Made by a program: the position numbers and the translations under genes. The notes beneath the pieces are model-generated. The model worked only from the letters and a program-made list of their open reading frames with translations. It was not told the DNA's origin and did not search any database. Below are positions 23,785 through 32,192 of a stretch of DNA of 41,767 nt, one piece after another. The DNA comes from Candidatus Krumholzibacteriota bacterium. GTDB lineage: Bacteria; Krumholzibacteriota; Krumholzibacteriia; JACNKJ01. The stretch lies in the NCBI GenBank assembly GCA_016933175.1, contig JAFGBK010000077.1:1-41767 (forward strand), given 5' to 3'. The first letter of the stretch is position 1. Each line of letters opens with the position of its first letter.

Positions 23785-24572
23785 TGCCGCGCCGCGAAGC
23801 GGGCGGGAGCGGCGTGGAGCCGCCGCGGGCCGTGGATCCGCCGGCGGCTGCCTCGGGCCGGAACGCGGTCGGCGCGGGGCGGCTCTGCCTGGTGCCAACG
23901 CCCATCGGCAACCTGGAGGACATCACCCTGCGCGCCCTGCGCGTGCTCGGCGAGGCGGATCTCGTGGTCGCCGAGGATACGCGGCGCACGGGGCGCCTGC
24001 TGGCCCACCACGGCATCCGGGCCCGCCAGATCTCCTTCCACGAGCACAACGAGCAGCGCCAGCTTCCCCGCCTGCTGGCAGAGCTGGCCGCGGGCCGGCG
24101 CGTGGCCCTGGTGAGCGACGCGGGCACGCCGGGCATCAGCGATCCCGGCTTCCGGGCCCTGCGGGCGGCCCTGGAGGCGGGGCACGCCGTGGAGGTCCTG
24201 CCCGGCCCGACGGCCCTCGTGCCCGCCCTGCTCGGCAGCGGCCTGCCCTGCGACCGCTTCCGCTTCGAGGGCTACCTGCCGCGCCGCGAGGGGCAGCGGC
24301 GAGGCGCGCTGGCGGCCCTGGCCGAAGAGGAGCGCAGCACGGTCTTCTACGAGACCCCCCAGCGCCTGGCCCGCAGCCTCGCCGTCCTGGCCGAGCTGCT
24401 CCCGGACCGCCCCGTGGCGGTGGCGCGGGAGATGACCAAGCTGCACGAGGAGTTCTGGCGGGGCACGGCCGCCGAGCTGGCCGCGGCACTGGCCGGGCGT
24501 GCCATCAAGGGGGAGATGGTGCTCGTCGTCGGCGGCGCGGGCGCCCGGCCCCTGCCGCGGCGCCTGCCTTGA
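23784..24572 (+). CDS. rsmI: 16S rRNA (cytidine-1402-2'-O)-methyltransferase
   Basis: The product is 262 residues from the ATG at 23784, which shares one base with the nadE stop (TGATG). The first 30 residues are a Pro/Ala/Arg-rich extension. The tetrapyrrole-methylase fold follows: LVPTPIGNLEDITLRAL, VAEDTRRTGRLL, VALVSDAGTPGISDPG and FEGYLPRR, all diagnostic of RsmI. FYETPQRLARSL and AREMTKLHEEFWRGT complete the signature. It methylates the ribose of C1402 in the decoding centre using S-adenosylmethionine. The C-terminal third is a little shorter than in E. coli (about 286 residues). The promoter of the next gene overlaps its last codons. Confidence 0.95.
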   Translation: MPRREAGGSGVEPPRAVDPPAAASGRNAVGAGRLCLVPTPIGNLEDITLRALRVLGEADLVVAEDTRRTGRLLAHHGIRARQISFHEHNEQRQLPRLLAELAAGRRVALVSDAGTPGISDPGFRALRAALEAGHAVEVLPGPTALVPALLGSGLPCDRFRFEGYLPRREGQRRGALAALAEEERSTVFYETPQRLARSLAVLAELLPDRPVAVAREMTKLHEEFWRGTAAELAAALAGRAIKGEMVLVVGGAGARPLPRRLP

Positions 24573-24597
24573 CACCCGGGCGTCCGCGTGGTAGCGT
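24569..24597 (+). promoter_or_regulatory. Promoter of the phosphatidyltransferase-MATE-tmk cluster
   Basis: TTGACA (24569-24574), a 17-base spacer, TAGCGT (24592-24597). The -10 word is identical to that of ptsN. The leader is short, about 16-28 bases depending on which ATG is used. Confidence 0.75.
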
Positions 24598-24619
24598 GCA
24601 TATCGCGTAACCTCATTGA

Positions 24620-25303
24620 ATGCGAGAAGTTATGACGGCGCAGAAGCAAGCGATCCAGTCCTGGTTCCGGCGGTGGCTCGATCCCCTGACCGCTCTCGTC
24701 CACCGGCTCGGCATCAGCCCGGACGCCCTGACCCTCACCGGCCTCGTCCTGTCCCTGGCCAGCGCGGTGCTGATCGCCGGCGGTCGCTTCCTCGTCGGCG
24801 CCATCGTCCTGCTGGTCGGCAGCCTCTGTGACGTCCTCGACGGCAGCCTCGCCCGGCGCGGCGGGCGGGCCAACAAGGGGGGCGCCTTCCTCGACTCCAC
24901 CCTGGACCGCTTCTCCGAGATCGCCGTCTACCTGGGCCTCCTCTACCACTACCGCGGCAGCGCCGCCCTCCAGCTCATCTGCGCCCTGGCCCTCACCGGC
25001 TCCCTGATGACCAGCTACGCCCGGGCGCGCGCCGAGGGACTGGACATCGACTGCAAGGTGGGCCTGCTGGAGCGGCCCGAGCGCCTGGCCATGCTCATCG
25101 TCGGCCTCGTGGCCGCGCCGCTGCGCGTGGGCGGCGTGGGTCCGCTGGAGCTGGTCCTCACCCTGCTCGCCATCCTGACCTACGTCACCACCTTCCAGCG
25201 CATCGCCCACGTCATGAGCCGCGCGCGGGACCACGAGCCCGAGCCCGTGGATGCCGCCGAGCCCGACGGCGAGGCGCTGAGCGCATCCAGCCGGCAGCCG
25301 TGA
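24620..25303 (+). CDS. CDP-alcohol phosphatidyltransferase
   Basis: The product is 227 residues; ATG codons at 24620 and 24632 both fit, and the second has the better spacing from GAGAAG. The catalytic motif is complete: D74-G-x2-A-R-x8-G88-x3-D92-x3-D96, with D71 before it. About six membrane helices are visible. The enzyme replaces CMP in CDP-diacylglycerol with an alcohol phosphate. The GLLERPERL block near the fifth helix is common in the phosphatidylinositol-phosphate/PgsA-like branch, so the acceptor could be inositol phosphate or glycerol phosphate; I cannot decide. The C-terminus is an acidic hydrophilic tail. Its stop overlaps the GTG of the MATE gene (GTGA). Confidence 0.88.
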   Translation: MREVMTAQKQAIQSWFRRWLDPLTALVHRLGISPDALTLTGLVLSLASAVLIAGGRFLVGAIVLLVGSLCDVLDGSLARRGGRANKGGAFLDSTLDRFSEIAVYLGLLYHYRGSAALQLICALALTGSLMTSYARARAEGLDIDCKVGLLERPERLAMLIVGLVAAPLRVGGVGPLELVLTLLAILTYVTTFQRIAHVMSRARDHEPEPVDAAEPDGEALSASSRQP

Positions 25304-26703
25304 TCCCGAAGCCCTCCCTGTTCCAGCTCCTGCGACGCAGCCTGCCCGTCATCGCGGACCTGTCGAGCCAGGTCGTGCTGTGGGTGCTGGAGATCATGCT
25401 CGTGGGCCGCCTGGGCACGGGGATCCCCTTCGGCCCCCGCGGCGAGGCGACCCACCTGGGCACCCAGGCCATCGTGGCCGTGGGCACGGTGCAGCTGGTC
25501 ATCCTGGTGACGACGACGGTGCTGCTGACCTTCGTCATGGGCGCCCTGGTGCCCATGAACCGCTACCTGGGCGCGGGGCAGAGGGACCGGGCCAACCACT
25601 TCCTCGGCCAGTCGGCCCTCTGGGCCATGCTGGCCAGCGTGATCGTCATGGCCGTCTGGCTGCTGGGCGCCCTGCCCCTGTCAAAGATCCTCATCGCGCC
25701 CAGCAGCGAGGCCGCGCGGGGCATGATGGTGGACTACCTGCGCCTGCTCGCCTTCTTCGCGCCGATGATCGTGACCAACTTCGTCGTCCTGAGCATCCTG
25801 CGCGGCGTGGGCGACACGCGGCTCAGCATGGGCGTGAACCTCTTCGTCAACGGCTTCCACTTCCTCGGCGCGACGCTGCTGATCTTCGGGCTCGGTCCCT
25901 TTCCCGCCCTGGGCGTTCGCGGCGCGGCTCTGGCCGGCGGCGTGGGCCACAGCCTGGGGGCCCTGATCACCTTCACTCTCATGGTGACGGGCCGCAGCAG
26001 CCTGAGCTTCAAGCGTCGCGACCTGAGCCGCATGGTGCCCCGCACGGCGCGGCGGCTCATCGCCCAGGGTCTGCCCATGACCGTCGAGCAGCTGGCCTGG
26101 GGCCTGGGCATGATGGGCCTGCTGGCCATCGGCACGCACCTGGGCACGCGCAACGCCGCGGCCCACATCAGCCTCATCTCCCTGCAGCGGATCTCGAGCC
26201 TGGTCTACACGGGCCTGGGCATCGCCGCCCTGACGGTGGTGGGCCAGCAGCAGGGCGCCGGGCGCCTGGACCTCGCGCGCTCCGCCATGCGGCGCTACAG
26301 CTTCATGGCCGTGACGGGCGGCGCCCTCATGGGCCTGGTCTTCGCCATCTGGCCCGCGCCCCTGATCCGCCTCTTCTCGCCGGATCCCGAGGTGGTCGAG
26401 CTGGGCGGCAACGTGCTGTTCATCCTGGCCATCCTCCAGCTGCCCAAGGCCCTCAACTACATCGCCTCCTACGCCTTGCGCGGGCTGGGCGACACCAAGT
26501 TCCCCATGCAGGTCATCCTCGTCGGCGTCGTGGTGTTCCAGCTGGGGCTGGGCTGGGTCATGGCCTTTCCCCTCGCCCTCGGGCTGGCGGGGATCTGGCT
26601 CGCCGGGCTCATCGACGAGCTGGTCCGCGTCGGCTTCGTGATCTGGCGTTTCCGCGGCCGCAGCCGCCCGCGGCCCGCCGCCGCGCGGTCGGGCGCCGCC
26701 TGA
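25300..26703 (+). CDS. MATE family efflux transporter
   Basis: The product is 467 residues with 12 hydrophobic segments in two similar halves. Repeated 'LRGVGDTR'-type blocks are diagnostic: ILRGVGDTRLSMG near residue 167 and ALRGLGDTKFPMQ near residue 388. The family's VVG/QQQGAGR segment follows in half two (residues 316-324). MATE proteins export drugs, flavins or lipid-linked compounds with sodium or proton gradients. The neighbouring lipid-head-group enzyme and the 4-base overlap make a lipid or lipid-linked substrate possible, but that is only context. The start is a GTG with no separate ribosome-binding site, which fits coupling to the upstream gene. Confidence 0.92.
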   Translation: MIPKPSLFQLLRRSLPVIADLSSQVVLWVLEIMLVGRLGTGIPFGPRGEATHLGTQAIVAVGTVQLVILVTTTVLLTFVMGALVPMNRYLGAGQRDRANHFLGQSALWAMLASVIVMAVWLLGALPLSKILIAPSSEAARGMMVDYLRLLAFFAPMIVTNFVVLSILRGVGDTRLSMGVNLFVNGFHFLGATLLIFGLGPFPALGVRGAALAGGVGHSLGALITFTLMVTGRSSLSFKRRDLSRMVPRTARRLIAQGLPMTVEQLAWGLGMMGLLAIGTHLGTRNAAAHISLISLQRISSLVYTGLGIAALTVVGQQQGAGRLDLARSAMRRYSFMAVTGGALMGLVFAIWPAPLIRLFSPDPEVVELGGNVLFILAILQLPKALNYIASYALRGLGDTKFPMQVILVGVVVFQLGLGWVMAFPLALGLAGIWLAGLIDELVRVGFVIWRFRGRSRPRPAAARSGAA

Positions 26704-26712
26704 AGGAGACTC

Positions 26713-27387
26713 ATGGCGCAGAACTTGCCTCGCAGGCTGAGCGGCGGCCTCTTCGTCTCCCTCGAGGGAGGCGAGGGAAGCGGGAAGAGCACCCTTCTGG
26801 ACCGCCTGGCGGAATTCCTGGCTGGCGAGGGCTATGCGGTACTCATCACCCGGGAGCCCGGCGGTCCGCCCATCGCCGAGGCCATCCGCACGATCCTGCT
26901 CGACCCGTCGCACGCGGGGATGGATCCCCTGACCGAGCTCTTTCTCTACCTGGGGTCGCGGCGCCAGAACCTGCAGGAGCGAATCCAGCCGCACCTGGAC
27001 GCGGGCGGCGTGGTGCTCTGCGACCGCTTCTCGGACGCCAGCGTCGCCTACCAGGGAGGCGGCCGCGGCCTGGGGCTCGAACGGGTGGAGCGGCTCAACA
27101 CGGAGGCCATCGGAACCGCGCGGCCGGATCTGACATTCCTCCTGGACCTGGCGCCCGAGGCGGGACTGGCCCGCAAGCTGGGGACGGGGGCGGCGGCCAC
27201 GCCGGGCGACCGCCTCGAGCGGGAGGCCCTGGACTTCCACCGGCGCGTGCGGGAGGCCTACCGGGAGTGGGCCGCGCGCCACCCGCAGCGCATCCGGATC
27301 CTGGACGCCGCCCGGCCGCCCGGCGAGGTGGCGGCAACGGCGCTGGCCGCCCTGCGCGAGGCCCTGGCGGCCCGCGCGGCGGACTGA
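26713..27387 (+). CDS. tmk: Thymidylate kinase
   Basis: The product is 224 residues. The start follows GAAGGAGACTC. P-loop GGEGSGKST (residues 19-27), TREPGG (dTMP-binding and catalytic Arg) and DRFSDASVAYQGGGRGLG (substrate binding) are all present. The lid region has GDRLEREALDFHRRVREAY, which lacks the extra basic residues of the E. coli-type lid, while the P-loop has E rather than R at the third position; both points need an alignment. The enzyme phosphorylates dTMP to dTDP for DNA synthesis. It lies 9 bases after the MATE gene and 133 bases before the protease gene. Confidence 0.95.
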   Translation: MAQNLPRRLSGGLFVSLEGGEGSGKSTLLDRLAEFLAGEGYAVLITREPGGPPIAEAIRTILLDPSHAGMDPLTELFLYLGSRRQNLQERIQPHLDAGGVVLCDRFSDASVAYQGGGRGLGLERVERLNTEAIGTARPDLTFLLDLAPEAGLARKLGTGAAATPGDRLEREALDFHRRVREAYREWAARHPQRIRILDAARPPGEVAATALAALREALAARAAD

Positions 27388-27520
27388 GGCCGATTGCGCT
27401 ATCGCGCCGGCGGCGCATTCCGCGGCAGCGCGGCTTGCCCCGCCGCCGCCCAGATGAGATCTTGAGGGGGACCGCCGCGCGCAGCGCCCGGACTCCTGCG
27501 CCACAGCCGAAGGAGACAGC

Positions 27521-29113
27521 GTGACCTTCCTGAAGAAGCGCCACCTCAGCATTCTGTTCATCGCCGTCGTCAGCATCCTCGTCGGGACCATGGCGACCAG
27601 TTCCGCGCGCTCCACGCGCAGCGAGATCCTCCGCGACCTGGAGAAGTTCAGCCGGGTCTACGAGAAGATCATGACCAGCTACGTGGACGAGGAGGACAGC
27701 GACGTCCTGATCAAGGCCGCCATCCAGGCCATGCTGGACGAGCTGGACCCCTTCAGCGCCTACATGGACGAGGACACGCTCGAGGACTTCCTCACGCGCA
27801 CACGCGGGGAGTTCGGCGGCCTGGGCATCATCATCTCGGTGCGTGACGATTATCCGACGGTGGTCAGCCCCATCGAGGACACGCCGGCGGCGCGCCTGGG
27901 CATCCGCGGCGGCGACAAGATCGTGGAGATCGAGGGCGAGAGCACCCAGGGCTGGAACGTGGAGGACGCCGTGGACCACCTGCGCGGTCCCCGCGGCACG
28001 TCGGTGACCATCGGCATCCAGCGCTACGGCTCGGACGAGGTGATCCCCTTCACCATCGTGCGGGACATCATCGAGGTGAAGAGCGTGCCCTACTGGTTCA
28101 CGATGGGGGACAACATCGGCTACATCCGCTGCACCAACTTCGGCGAGAAGACGGCCGAGGAGATGGCGGCCGCCCTGGATTCCCTGGAAGCGCAGGGCAT
28201 GCAGGGGCTGATCCTGGACCTGCGCAACAACCCGGGCGGGCTGCTCGACGCCGCGCGCGACGTCAGCGACCTCTTCCTCGATCCAGGGCAGATCATCGTC
28301 AGCACGCGCGGGCGCGACGGCGTGCGCTTGAACGAGATCTTCGCCCTGAGCCGCCGCAACCACGCGCGCGACTACCCCGTCGTGGTCATGATCAACGAGT
28401 ACTCGGCCAGCGCCAGCGAGATCGTGGCCGGCGCCATCCAGGACTGGGACGCCGGCATCGTCGTCGGCCGCAACTCCTACGGCAAGGGCAGCGTGCAGAG
28501 CCTCTACCCGGTGGGCGAGACCGAGGCCCTCAAGCTGACCACGGCCAAGTACTACACGCCCAGCGGGCGCTGCATCCACAAGGACGAGAACGACCACCGC
28601 CTCGACGAGGACGCGGCCGTCGACGGGCTCGCGGAGGATCCCGGCCCCGTGCCCGAGCCCCCGGAAGACCTGCCGGTCTACCAGACGCTGAACCGGCATC
28701 GGCCGGTGCTCGGCGGCGGCGGCATCATGCCGGACATTGTCATGGAAGCCGACTCGATCAGCGATGCGGCCCTTGATCTGGAGCGGCGCTCTGCTTTCTT
28801 TAGCTTCGCCACGAGACTCAACGCGGAGCGGGAGCCCGGCCTGGATTTCACGGTGGACGACGGTGTCCTCGCCGACTTCCGGGCCTACCTCGCCGAGGAG
28901 CAGATCGAATTCAGCGACGAGGACTTCGCGGCCAACGAGGATTACATCCGCCTGGCCATCCGCCGCGACGCCTTCTACGAGCGTTTCGGCGCCCGGGAAG
29001 CCTTCCGGACCACGATGGCCAGGGACCGCGTGCTGCAGGAGACGCTCAAGCTCCTGAGGGGCTCCACCTCCCTGGATTCGCTCTTCGTGCGCGTGGAGAG
29101 CCTGAACGAGTAG
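27521..29113 (+). CDS. C-terminal processing peptidase, S41 family
   Basis: The product is 530 residues from the GTG at 27521 (AAGGAGACAGC before it). An N-terminal membrane anchor or signal is at residues 8-26. A helical region with DELDPFSAYM follows, then a PDZ domain (about 95-185; GLGIIISV, PAARLGIRGGDKIVEIEG). The protease core contains the Ser/Lys dyad: S297 within NEYSASASEIVAG and K322 in SYGKGSVQ, with LILDLRNNPGGLLDAA and TAKYYTPSGRCIH as family marks. The substrate would be a periplasmic protein end or a peptidoglycan-associated protein. The extra C-terminal 100 residues are helical and charged. It probably acts outside the cytoplasmic membrane. Confidence 0.94.
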   Translation: MTFLKKRHLSILFIAVVSILVGTMATSSARSTRSEILRDLEKFSRVYEKIMTSYVDEEDSDVLIKAAIQAMLDELDPFSAYMDEDTLEDFLTRTRGEFGGLGIIISVRDDYPTVVSPIEDTPAARLGIRGGDKIVEIEGESTQGWNVEDAVDHLRGPRGTSVTIGIQRYGSDEVIPFTIVRDIIEVKSVPYWFTMGDNIGYIRCTNFGEKTAEEMAAALDSLEAQGMQGLILDLRNNPGGLLDAARDVSDLFLDPGQIIVSTRGRDGVRLNEIFALSRRNHARDYPVVVMINEYSASASEIVAGAIQDWDAGIVVGRNSYGKGSVQSLYPVGETEALKLTTAKYYTPSGRCIHKDENDHRLDEDAAVDGLAEDPGPVPEPPEDLPVYQTLNRHRPVLGGGGIMPDIVMEADSISDAALDLERRSAFFSFATRLNAEREPGLDFTVDDGVLADFRAYLAEEQIEFSDEDFAANEDYIRLAIRRDAFYERFGAREAFRTTMARDRVLQETLKLLRGSTSLDSLFVRVESLNE

Positions 29114-29153
29114 CGCCCCGCCGTCCCGGCCGGTGGCGCGGGACAGCGAGGTC

Positions 29154-29981
29154 ATGTACAAGGCGACACTCATCGTCGAGGCCGATACGGGCGTGCTCGC
29201 GATGCCCGAGGACGCCCACCCCGCCAGCCACCTGGCCATGCGCGCCTGGCGGCGCTGGCGGGAGCGGGGCAGTTCCTCCGCTGCCATCGAGAACCTCGAC
29301 CTGGACGTGGTGGACGACTATGTCCGCCAGCAGTCGCTGGACCCCTACTTCCTCGACTTCCTCGACTTCGTCTACGAGCAGAGGATCCTCTTCGGCGTCG
29401 TGAGCCAGCGCCTGGACCGCATCATCGAGCTGATCCTGCGCCGCAACGGCGTCGAGCGCGTGTCCGTCTTCGCCAACCGCCTCGAGGTGGAGCCCTTCAC
29501 TCTCCGCCTCGGCTTCCCCTACTTCAACATCCTGGGCTGCGACCTCTGCCCGAGCTGCACCTTGCACCACCTGCGGCGCTTCCGCCGCCCCGGCGTGCCC
29601 CTGATCTTCGTGGCGGAAAAGGCGGCGGACGTCTGCCCCGCACGCGAAGCGGATCTGATCTTCGCCCGCGGCGCGCTGCTGGAGGCCTGCCGCGCCGAGG
29701 GGCTGGTCTGCGAGCCCTTCGGCTCCCTGCGCGACGTGGAGCGGATCCTGACGCGGCTGATCATGAAGGACGAGCTGGCGGGTCTGCCCCGGCGCGATCC
29801 CGGCGCGCCCGACCCGCCCCGCGGGGGCGGCTGCAGCGGCTACCATCGGGAGGGCGGCGGCGACGATCCGCCGGCCGGCGGCGGGCCTAGTCCGCGATGT
29901 GACGCGGCAGGTGCGCGCCCAGGCGCGAGAGGATCTCGTAATTTATGGTGCCCGCCAGCCCCGCCAGCAGCTCGGCGCTGA
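29154..29981 (+). CDS. Catalytically degenerate HAD-IB (MtnX/SerB-like) protein
   Basis: I chose the ATG at 29154 (275 residues); a GTG at 29133 is possible. The fold pattern of MtnX/phosphoserine-phosphatase-like HAD enzymes is clear: an N-terminal strand, 'FLDFLDFVYEQRILFGVVSQRLDRII' region, and the C-terminal block AREADLIFARGALLEACRAEG that follows motif IV in MtnX. But motif I (DxDGT) reads EADTG, so the nucleophile and acid are lost. The Lys-bearing C-x-x-C-K segment reads CDLCPSCT, and motif IV (GDxxxD) reads AEKAAD. It therefore seems unable to perform the usual phosphoaspartate chemistry. The paired cysteines remain, perhaps for metal or structure. The last 31 codons overlap the end of alr on the other strand and are low-complexity. 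Its role is unknown. Confidence 0.72.
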   Translation: MYKATLIVEADTGVLAMPEDAHPASHLAMRAWRRWRERGSSSAAIENLDLDVVDDYVRQQSLDPYFLDFLDFVYEQRILFGVVSQRLDRIIELILRRNGVERVSVFANRLEVEPFTLRLGFPYFNILGCDLCPSCTLHHLRRFRRPGVPLIFVAEKAADVCPAREADLIFARGALLEACRAEGLVCEPFGSLRDVERILTRLIMKDELAGLPRRDPGAPDPPRGGGCSGYHREGGGDDPPAGGGPSPRCDAAGARPGARGSRNLWCPPAPPAARR

Positions 29982-31041
29982 CCTCCTCCTCGCCCTGGCT
30001 CCCGAGCAGCACGGCCTCGTCGCCGCGCGCCGTCTCGGGCAGGTGGCCCAGGTCCACCAGCGTCAGGTTCATCATCACGCGCCCGCGCACGGGCGCGCGG
30101 CGTCCCCGCACCAGCACATGGGCGCCGCTCAGGCTCCGGTCGTAGCCGTCGTAGTAGCCCACCGGCAGGACGCCCAGGCGGGTGTCCGTCTCGGCCTTCC
30201 AGGTGCAGCCGTAGCCCACGAAGCTGCCGGCCGGCACGTGCTTCACCTGGATCAGCCGCGCCTTCCACGTGAGCACCGGCCGCAGGTCGAGGCGGCCTCT
30301 GCCCGTGGCCTGGGCGCTGATGCGCGTCTCCTGGGAGGGCCAGTGGCCATAGAGGCTGATGCCCACGCGCACGAGGTCGTGGTAGGTCTCGGGGAAGAGG
30401 ATGGCCGCCGCCGAGCAGGAGGCATGAACGAGGCCGGGCTCGACGCCCAGGGCGGCGAGGCGCTCGCGCGCCGCCGCGAAGCGGCGCATCTGCTCGCGGG
30501 CGTAGTCGTGGCGCGTGGTGTCCTCGATGTTGGCGAAGTGGGTGTGGACGCCCTCGACGCGCAGGTGGGAGCGCGAGCGCAGGGCCGCGGCGAGGTCCGG
30601 CAGCTCGGAGTCCAGGAAGCCCTGGCGCTGCACGCCGGTCTCGATCTTCAGGTGGATCGGCACCGGCCGGCCGGCGCGCGCGCCCGCGGCCTCCAGCTCG
30701 TCCAGGGCCTCCGGCTCGAAGACCGTGAAGCGCCCGCCGGCGGCCAGCACGGCCTCGGCCTGCTCGCCGGGCACGGCGGACAGCAGCAGCAGGCGCGGGT
30801 CCGCCATGCGCCGCAGCTCCGGCACCGCCGCCAGGCGCAGGGCCTCCTCGGCGGAATGGAGGCCGAACCAGCGGCAACCGGCCGCGGCGAGGACGGCGCC
30901 CACCTCCTCCAGGCCGTGCCCGTAGGCATTGGCCTTGAGCACGGGCATCAGCTCGCGGCCCGGGCCGATCTGGGCGCGGAAGAGCTCGAGGTTGTGCAAC
31001 AGGTGCGAGCGCGAGATCTCCAGCCAGCTCAGCGTGTGCAT
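29887..31041 (-). CDS. alr: Alanine racemase
   Basis: The product is 384 residues from the ATG at 31041, preceded by CGAAGGAGACCC. The PLP lysine is K36 in VLKANAYGHG, and the second catalytic base is the Tyr in SFVGYGCTW near residue 270. HTHFANIEDT, HASCSAAAI and RVGISLYG are family blocks. It converts L-Ala to D-Ala for peptidoglycan. It is transcribed alone from a promoter that overlaps the one for dusB. Its 3' end overlaps the HAD-like gene by 95 bases on the opposite strand, with no terminator seen. The S11 carboxypeptidase at 5 kb removes D-Ala from the same polymer. Confidence 0.95.
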   Translation of the reverse strand: MHTLSWLEISRSHLLHNLELFRAQIGPGRELMPVLKANAYGHGLEEVGAVLAAAGCRWFGLHSAEEALRLAAVPELRRMADPRLLLLSAVPGEQAEAVLAAGGRFTVFEPEALDELEAAGARAGRPVPIHLKIETGVQRQGFLDSELPDLAAALRSRSHLRVEGVHTHFANIEDTTRHDYAREQMRRFAAARERLAALGVEPGLVHASCSAAAILFPETYHDLVRVGISLYGHWPSQETRISAQATGRGRLDLRPVLTWKARLIQVKHVPAGSFVGYGCTWKAETDTRLGVLPVGYYDGYDRSLSGAHVLVRGRRAPVRGRVMMNLTLVDLGHLPETARGDEAVLLGSQGEEEVSAELLAGLAGTINYEILSRLGAHLPRHIAD

Positions 31042-31083
31042 GGGTCTCCTTCGGGCGGGGCGGGACCGGACCGGCGCGCCGGC

Positions 31084-31112
31084 TTGCGTCCCTCCGGGCG
31101 GGCGATTATAGT
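31084..31112 (+). promoter_or_regulatory. Promoter of the dusB-larBC operon
   Basis: TTGCGT (31084-31089), a 17-base spacer, TATAGT (31107-31112). The -10 shares bases 31107-31110 with the -10 of alr on the other strand. Confidence 0.65.
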
Positions 31113-31134
31113 TTTCGAACCCGCGACGGGACAA
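31105..31134 (-). promoter_or_regulatory. alr promoter
   Basis: On the minus strand: TTGTCC (31134-31129), an 18-base spacer, and a perfect TATAAT (31110-31105). The leader is about 60 bases. Confidence 0.7.
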
Positions 31135-31164
31135 AGGCTTTCTGACCCCCACGCCGCTCCACCC

Positions 31165-32172
31165 ATGAACCAGGCAGAGGACAAACAGCGCCGCGTCGAA
31201 GCCCTGCGCGCCCTGGCGCGAGAGGGCGGCGCCGCGCTGGCGCCCATGGCCGGCTGGACAGACCGCGCCTTTCGCCGCGTCTGCCGCCGCCTGGGCGCCC
31301 GCTTCGTCGTCACGGAGCTGCTCTCCAGCGAGGGCCTGCGCCGCGGGGGCGAGAGGACGGCGCGCCTGGCGCGCTTCGACGAGGACGAGCGGCCCGTCGG
31401 CATCCAGCTCTTCGGCCACGATCCCGAATCCATGGCCGACGGAGCGCGCCTGGCGGCGCGCCTGGCGCCCGACTTCATCGACATCAACTTCGGCTGCCCC
31501 GCGCGCAAGGTGACCCGCCGCGGCGGCGGCGTGGCCTGCATGCGCGAGCCCGGCCTCATGGACGAGATCATGCGCGCCGTCGACGAGGCCGTGGCCCTGC
31601 CCGTGACGGTGAAGATCCGCGCCGGCTGGGACGCCGACCACCGCAACGCCCCCGAGGCGGCCCGCCTGGCCGAGGCGGCGGGCCTGGCCCTGGTGACCGT
31701 GCACGGCCGCACGCGCAGGCAGGGCTTTACCGGCCGCGCCGATACCGGCATCATACGGGAGACGCGCGAGGCGGTGGCCATTCCCGTCATCGGCAACGGC
31801 GACGTGACCGACGCGGCCAGCTACCGGCGCTTGATGGCCGAGACCGGCGTGGCCATGGTGCTCGTGGGGCGCGCGGCCACGGGCAATCCCTGGGTCTTCG
31901 CCGAGATCGAGGCCGCGCGGCGCGGCGAGGCCTGGCGGCCGCCGGCGCTGGCCGAGCGGGTGGAGCTGCTCCTGGCCAACCTGGCCGAGCGCATCGAGGA
32001 TTACGGCGAGCGGCGGGGCGTCGTCTCCTTCCGCAAGCAGATGGGCGCCACCATCCGGGGCCTGCCCGGGGCGGTGGGCCTGCGCCGCGCGCTGTTCGTC
32101 CTGGAGACGCGCGCGGAGGTGGAGGCGGCCCTGCGCGACTACGTCCACCGCGTCGGCGGCGATGCCGACTGA
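31165..32172 (+). CDS. dusB: tRNA-dihydrouridine synthase
   Basis: The product is 335 residues from the ATG at 31165; the frame runs back across alr but has no start there. The TIM-barrel motifs are LAPMAGWTDRAFR near the start, VTELLSSEGL, GIQLFGHDPE, DFIDINFGCPARKV with the catalytic C111, VKIRAGWD, VTVHGRTRRQGFTG, VIGNGDV and LVGRAATGNPWVF. The FMN enzyme reduces uridines in tRNA to dihydrouridine. Overall it is closest to the DusB group by the G-C-P-A-x-K-V and ATGNPW forms. It is the first gene of a tightly packed operon with the lar genes, a pairing that seems fortuitous with respect to function. No Shine-Dalgarno sequence is evident near the start. Confidence 0.94.
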   Translation: MNQAEDKQRRVEALRALAREGGAALAPMAGWTDRAFRRVCRRLGARFVVTELLSSEGLRRGGERTARLARFDEDERPVGIQLFGHDPESMADGARLAARLAPDFIDINFGCPARKVTRRGGGVACMREPGLMDEIMRAVDEAVALPVTVKIRAGWDADHRNAPEAARLAEAAGLALVTVHGRTRRQGFTGRADTGIIRETREAVAIPVIGNGDVTDAASYRRLMAETGVAMVLVGRAATGNPWVFAEIEAARRGEAWRPPALAERVELLLANLAERIEDYGERRGVVSFRKQMGATIRGLPGAVGLRRALFVLETRAEVEAALRDYVHRVGGDAD

Positions 32173-32192
32173 ACGCCAATCGGGAGGAACCC

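Noticed and set aside
31100-31135. tRNA-like T-arm sequence GGGTTCGAAAAC on the minus strand
   Set aside because: The bases after GTTCGAA do not pair with those before it, there is no anticodon arm, and the site is fully explained by the alr promoter.
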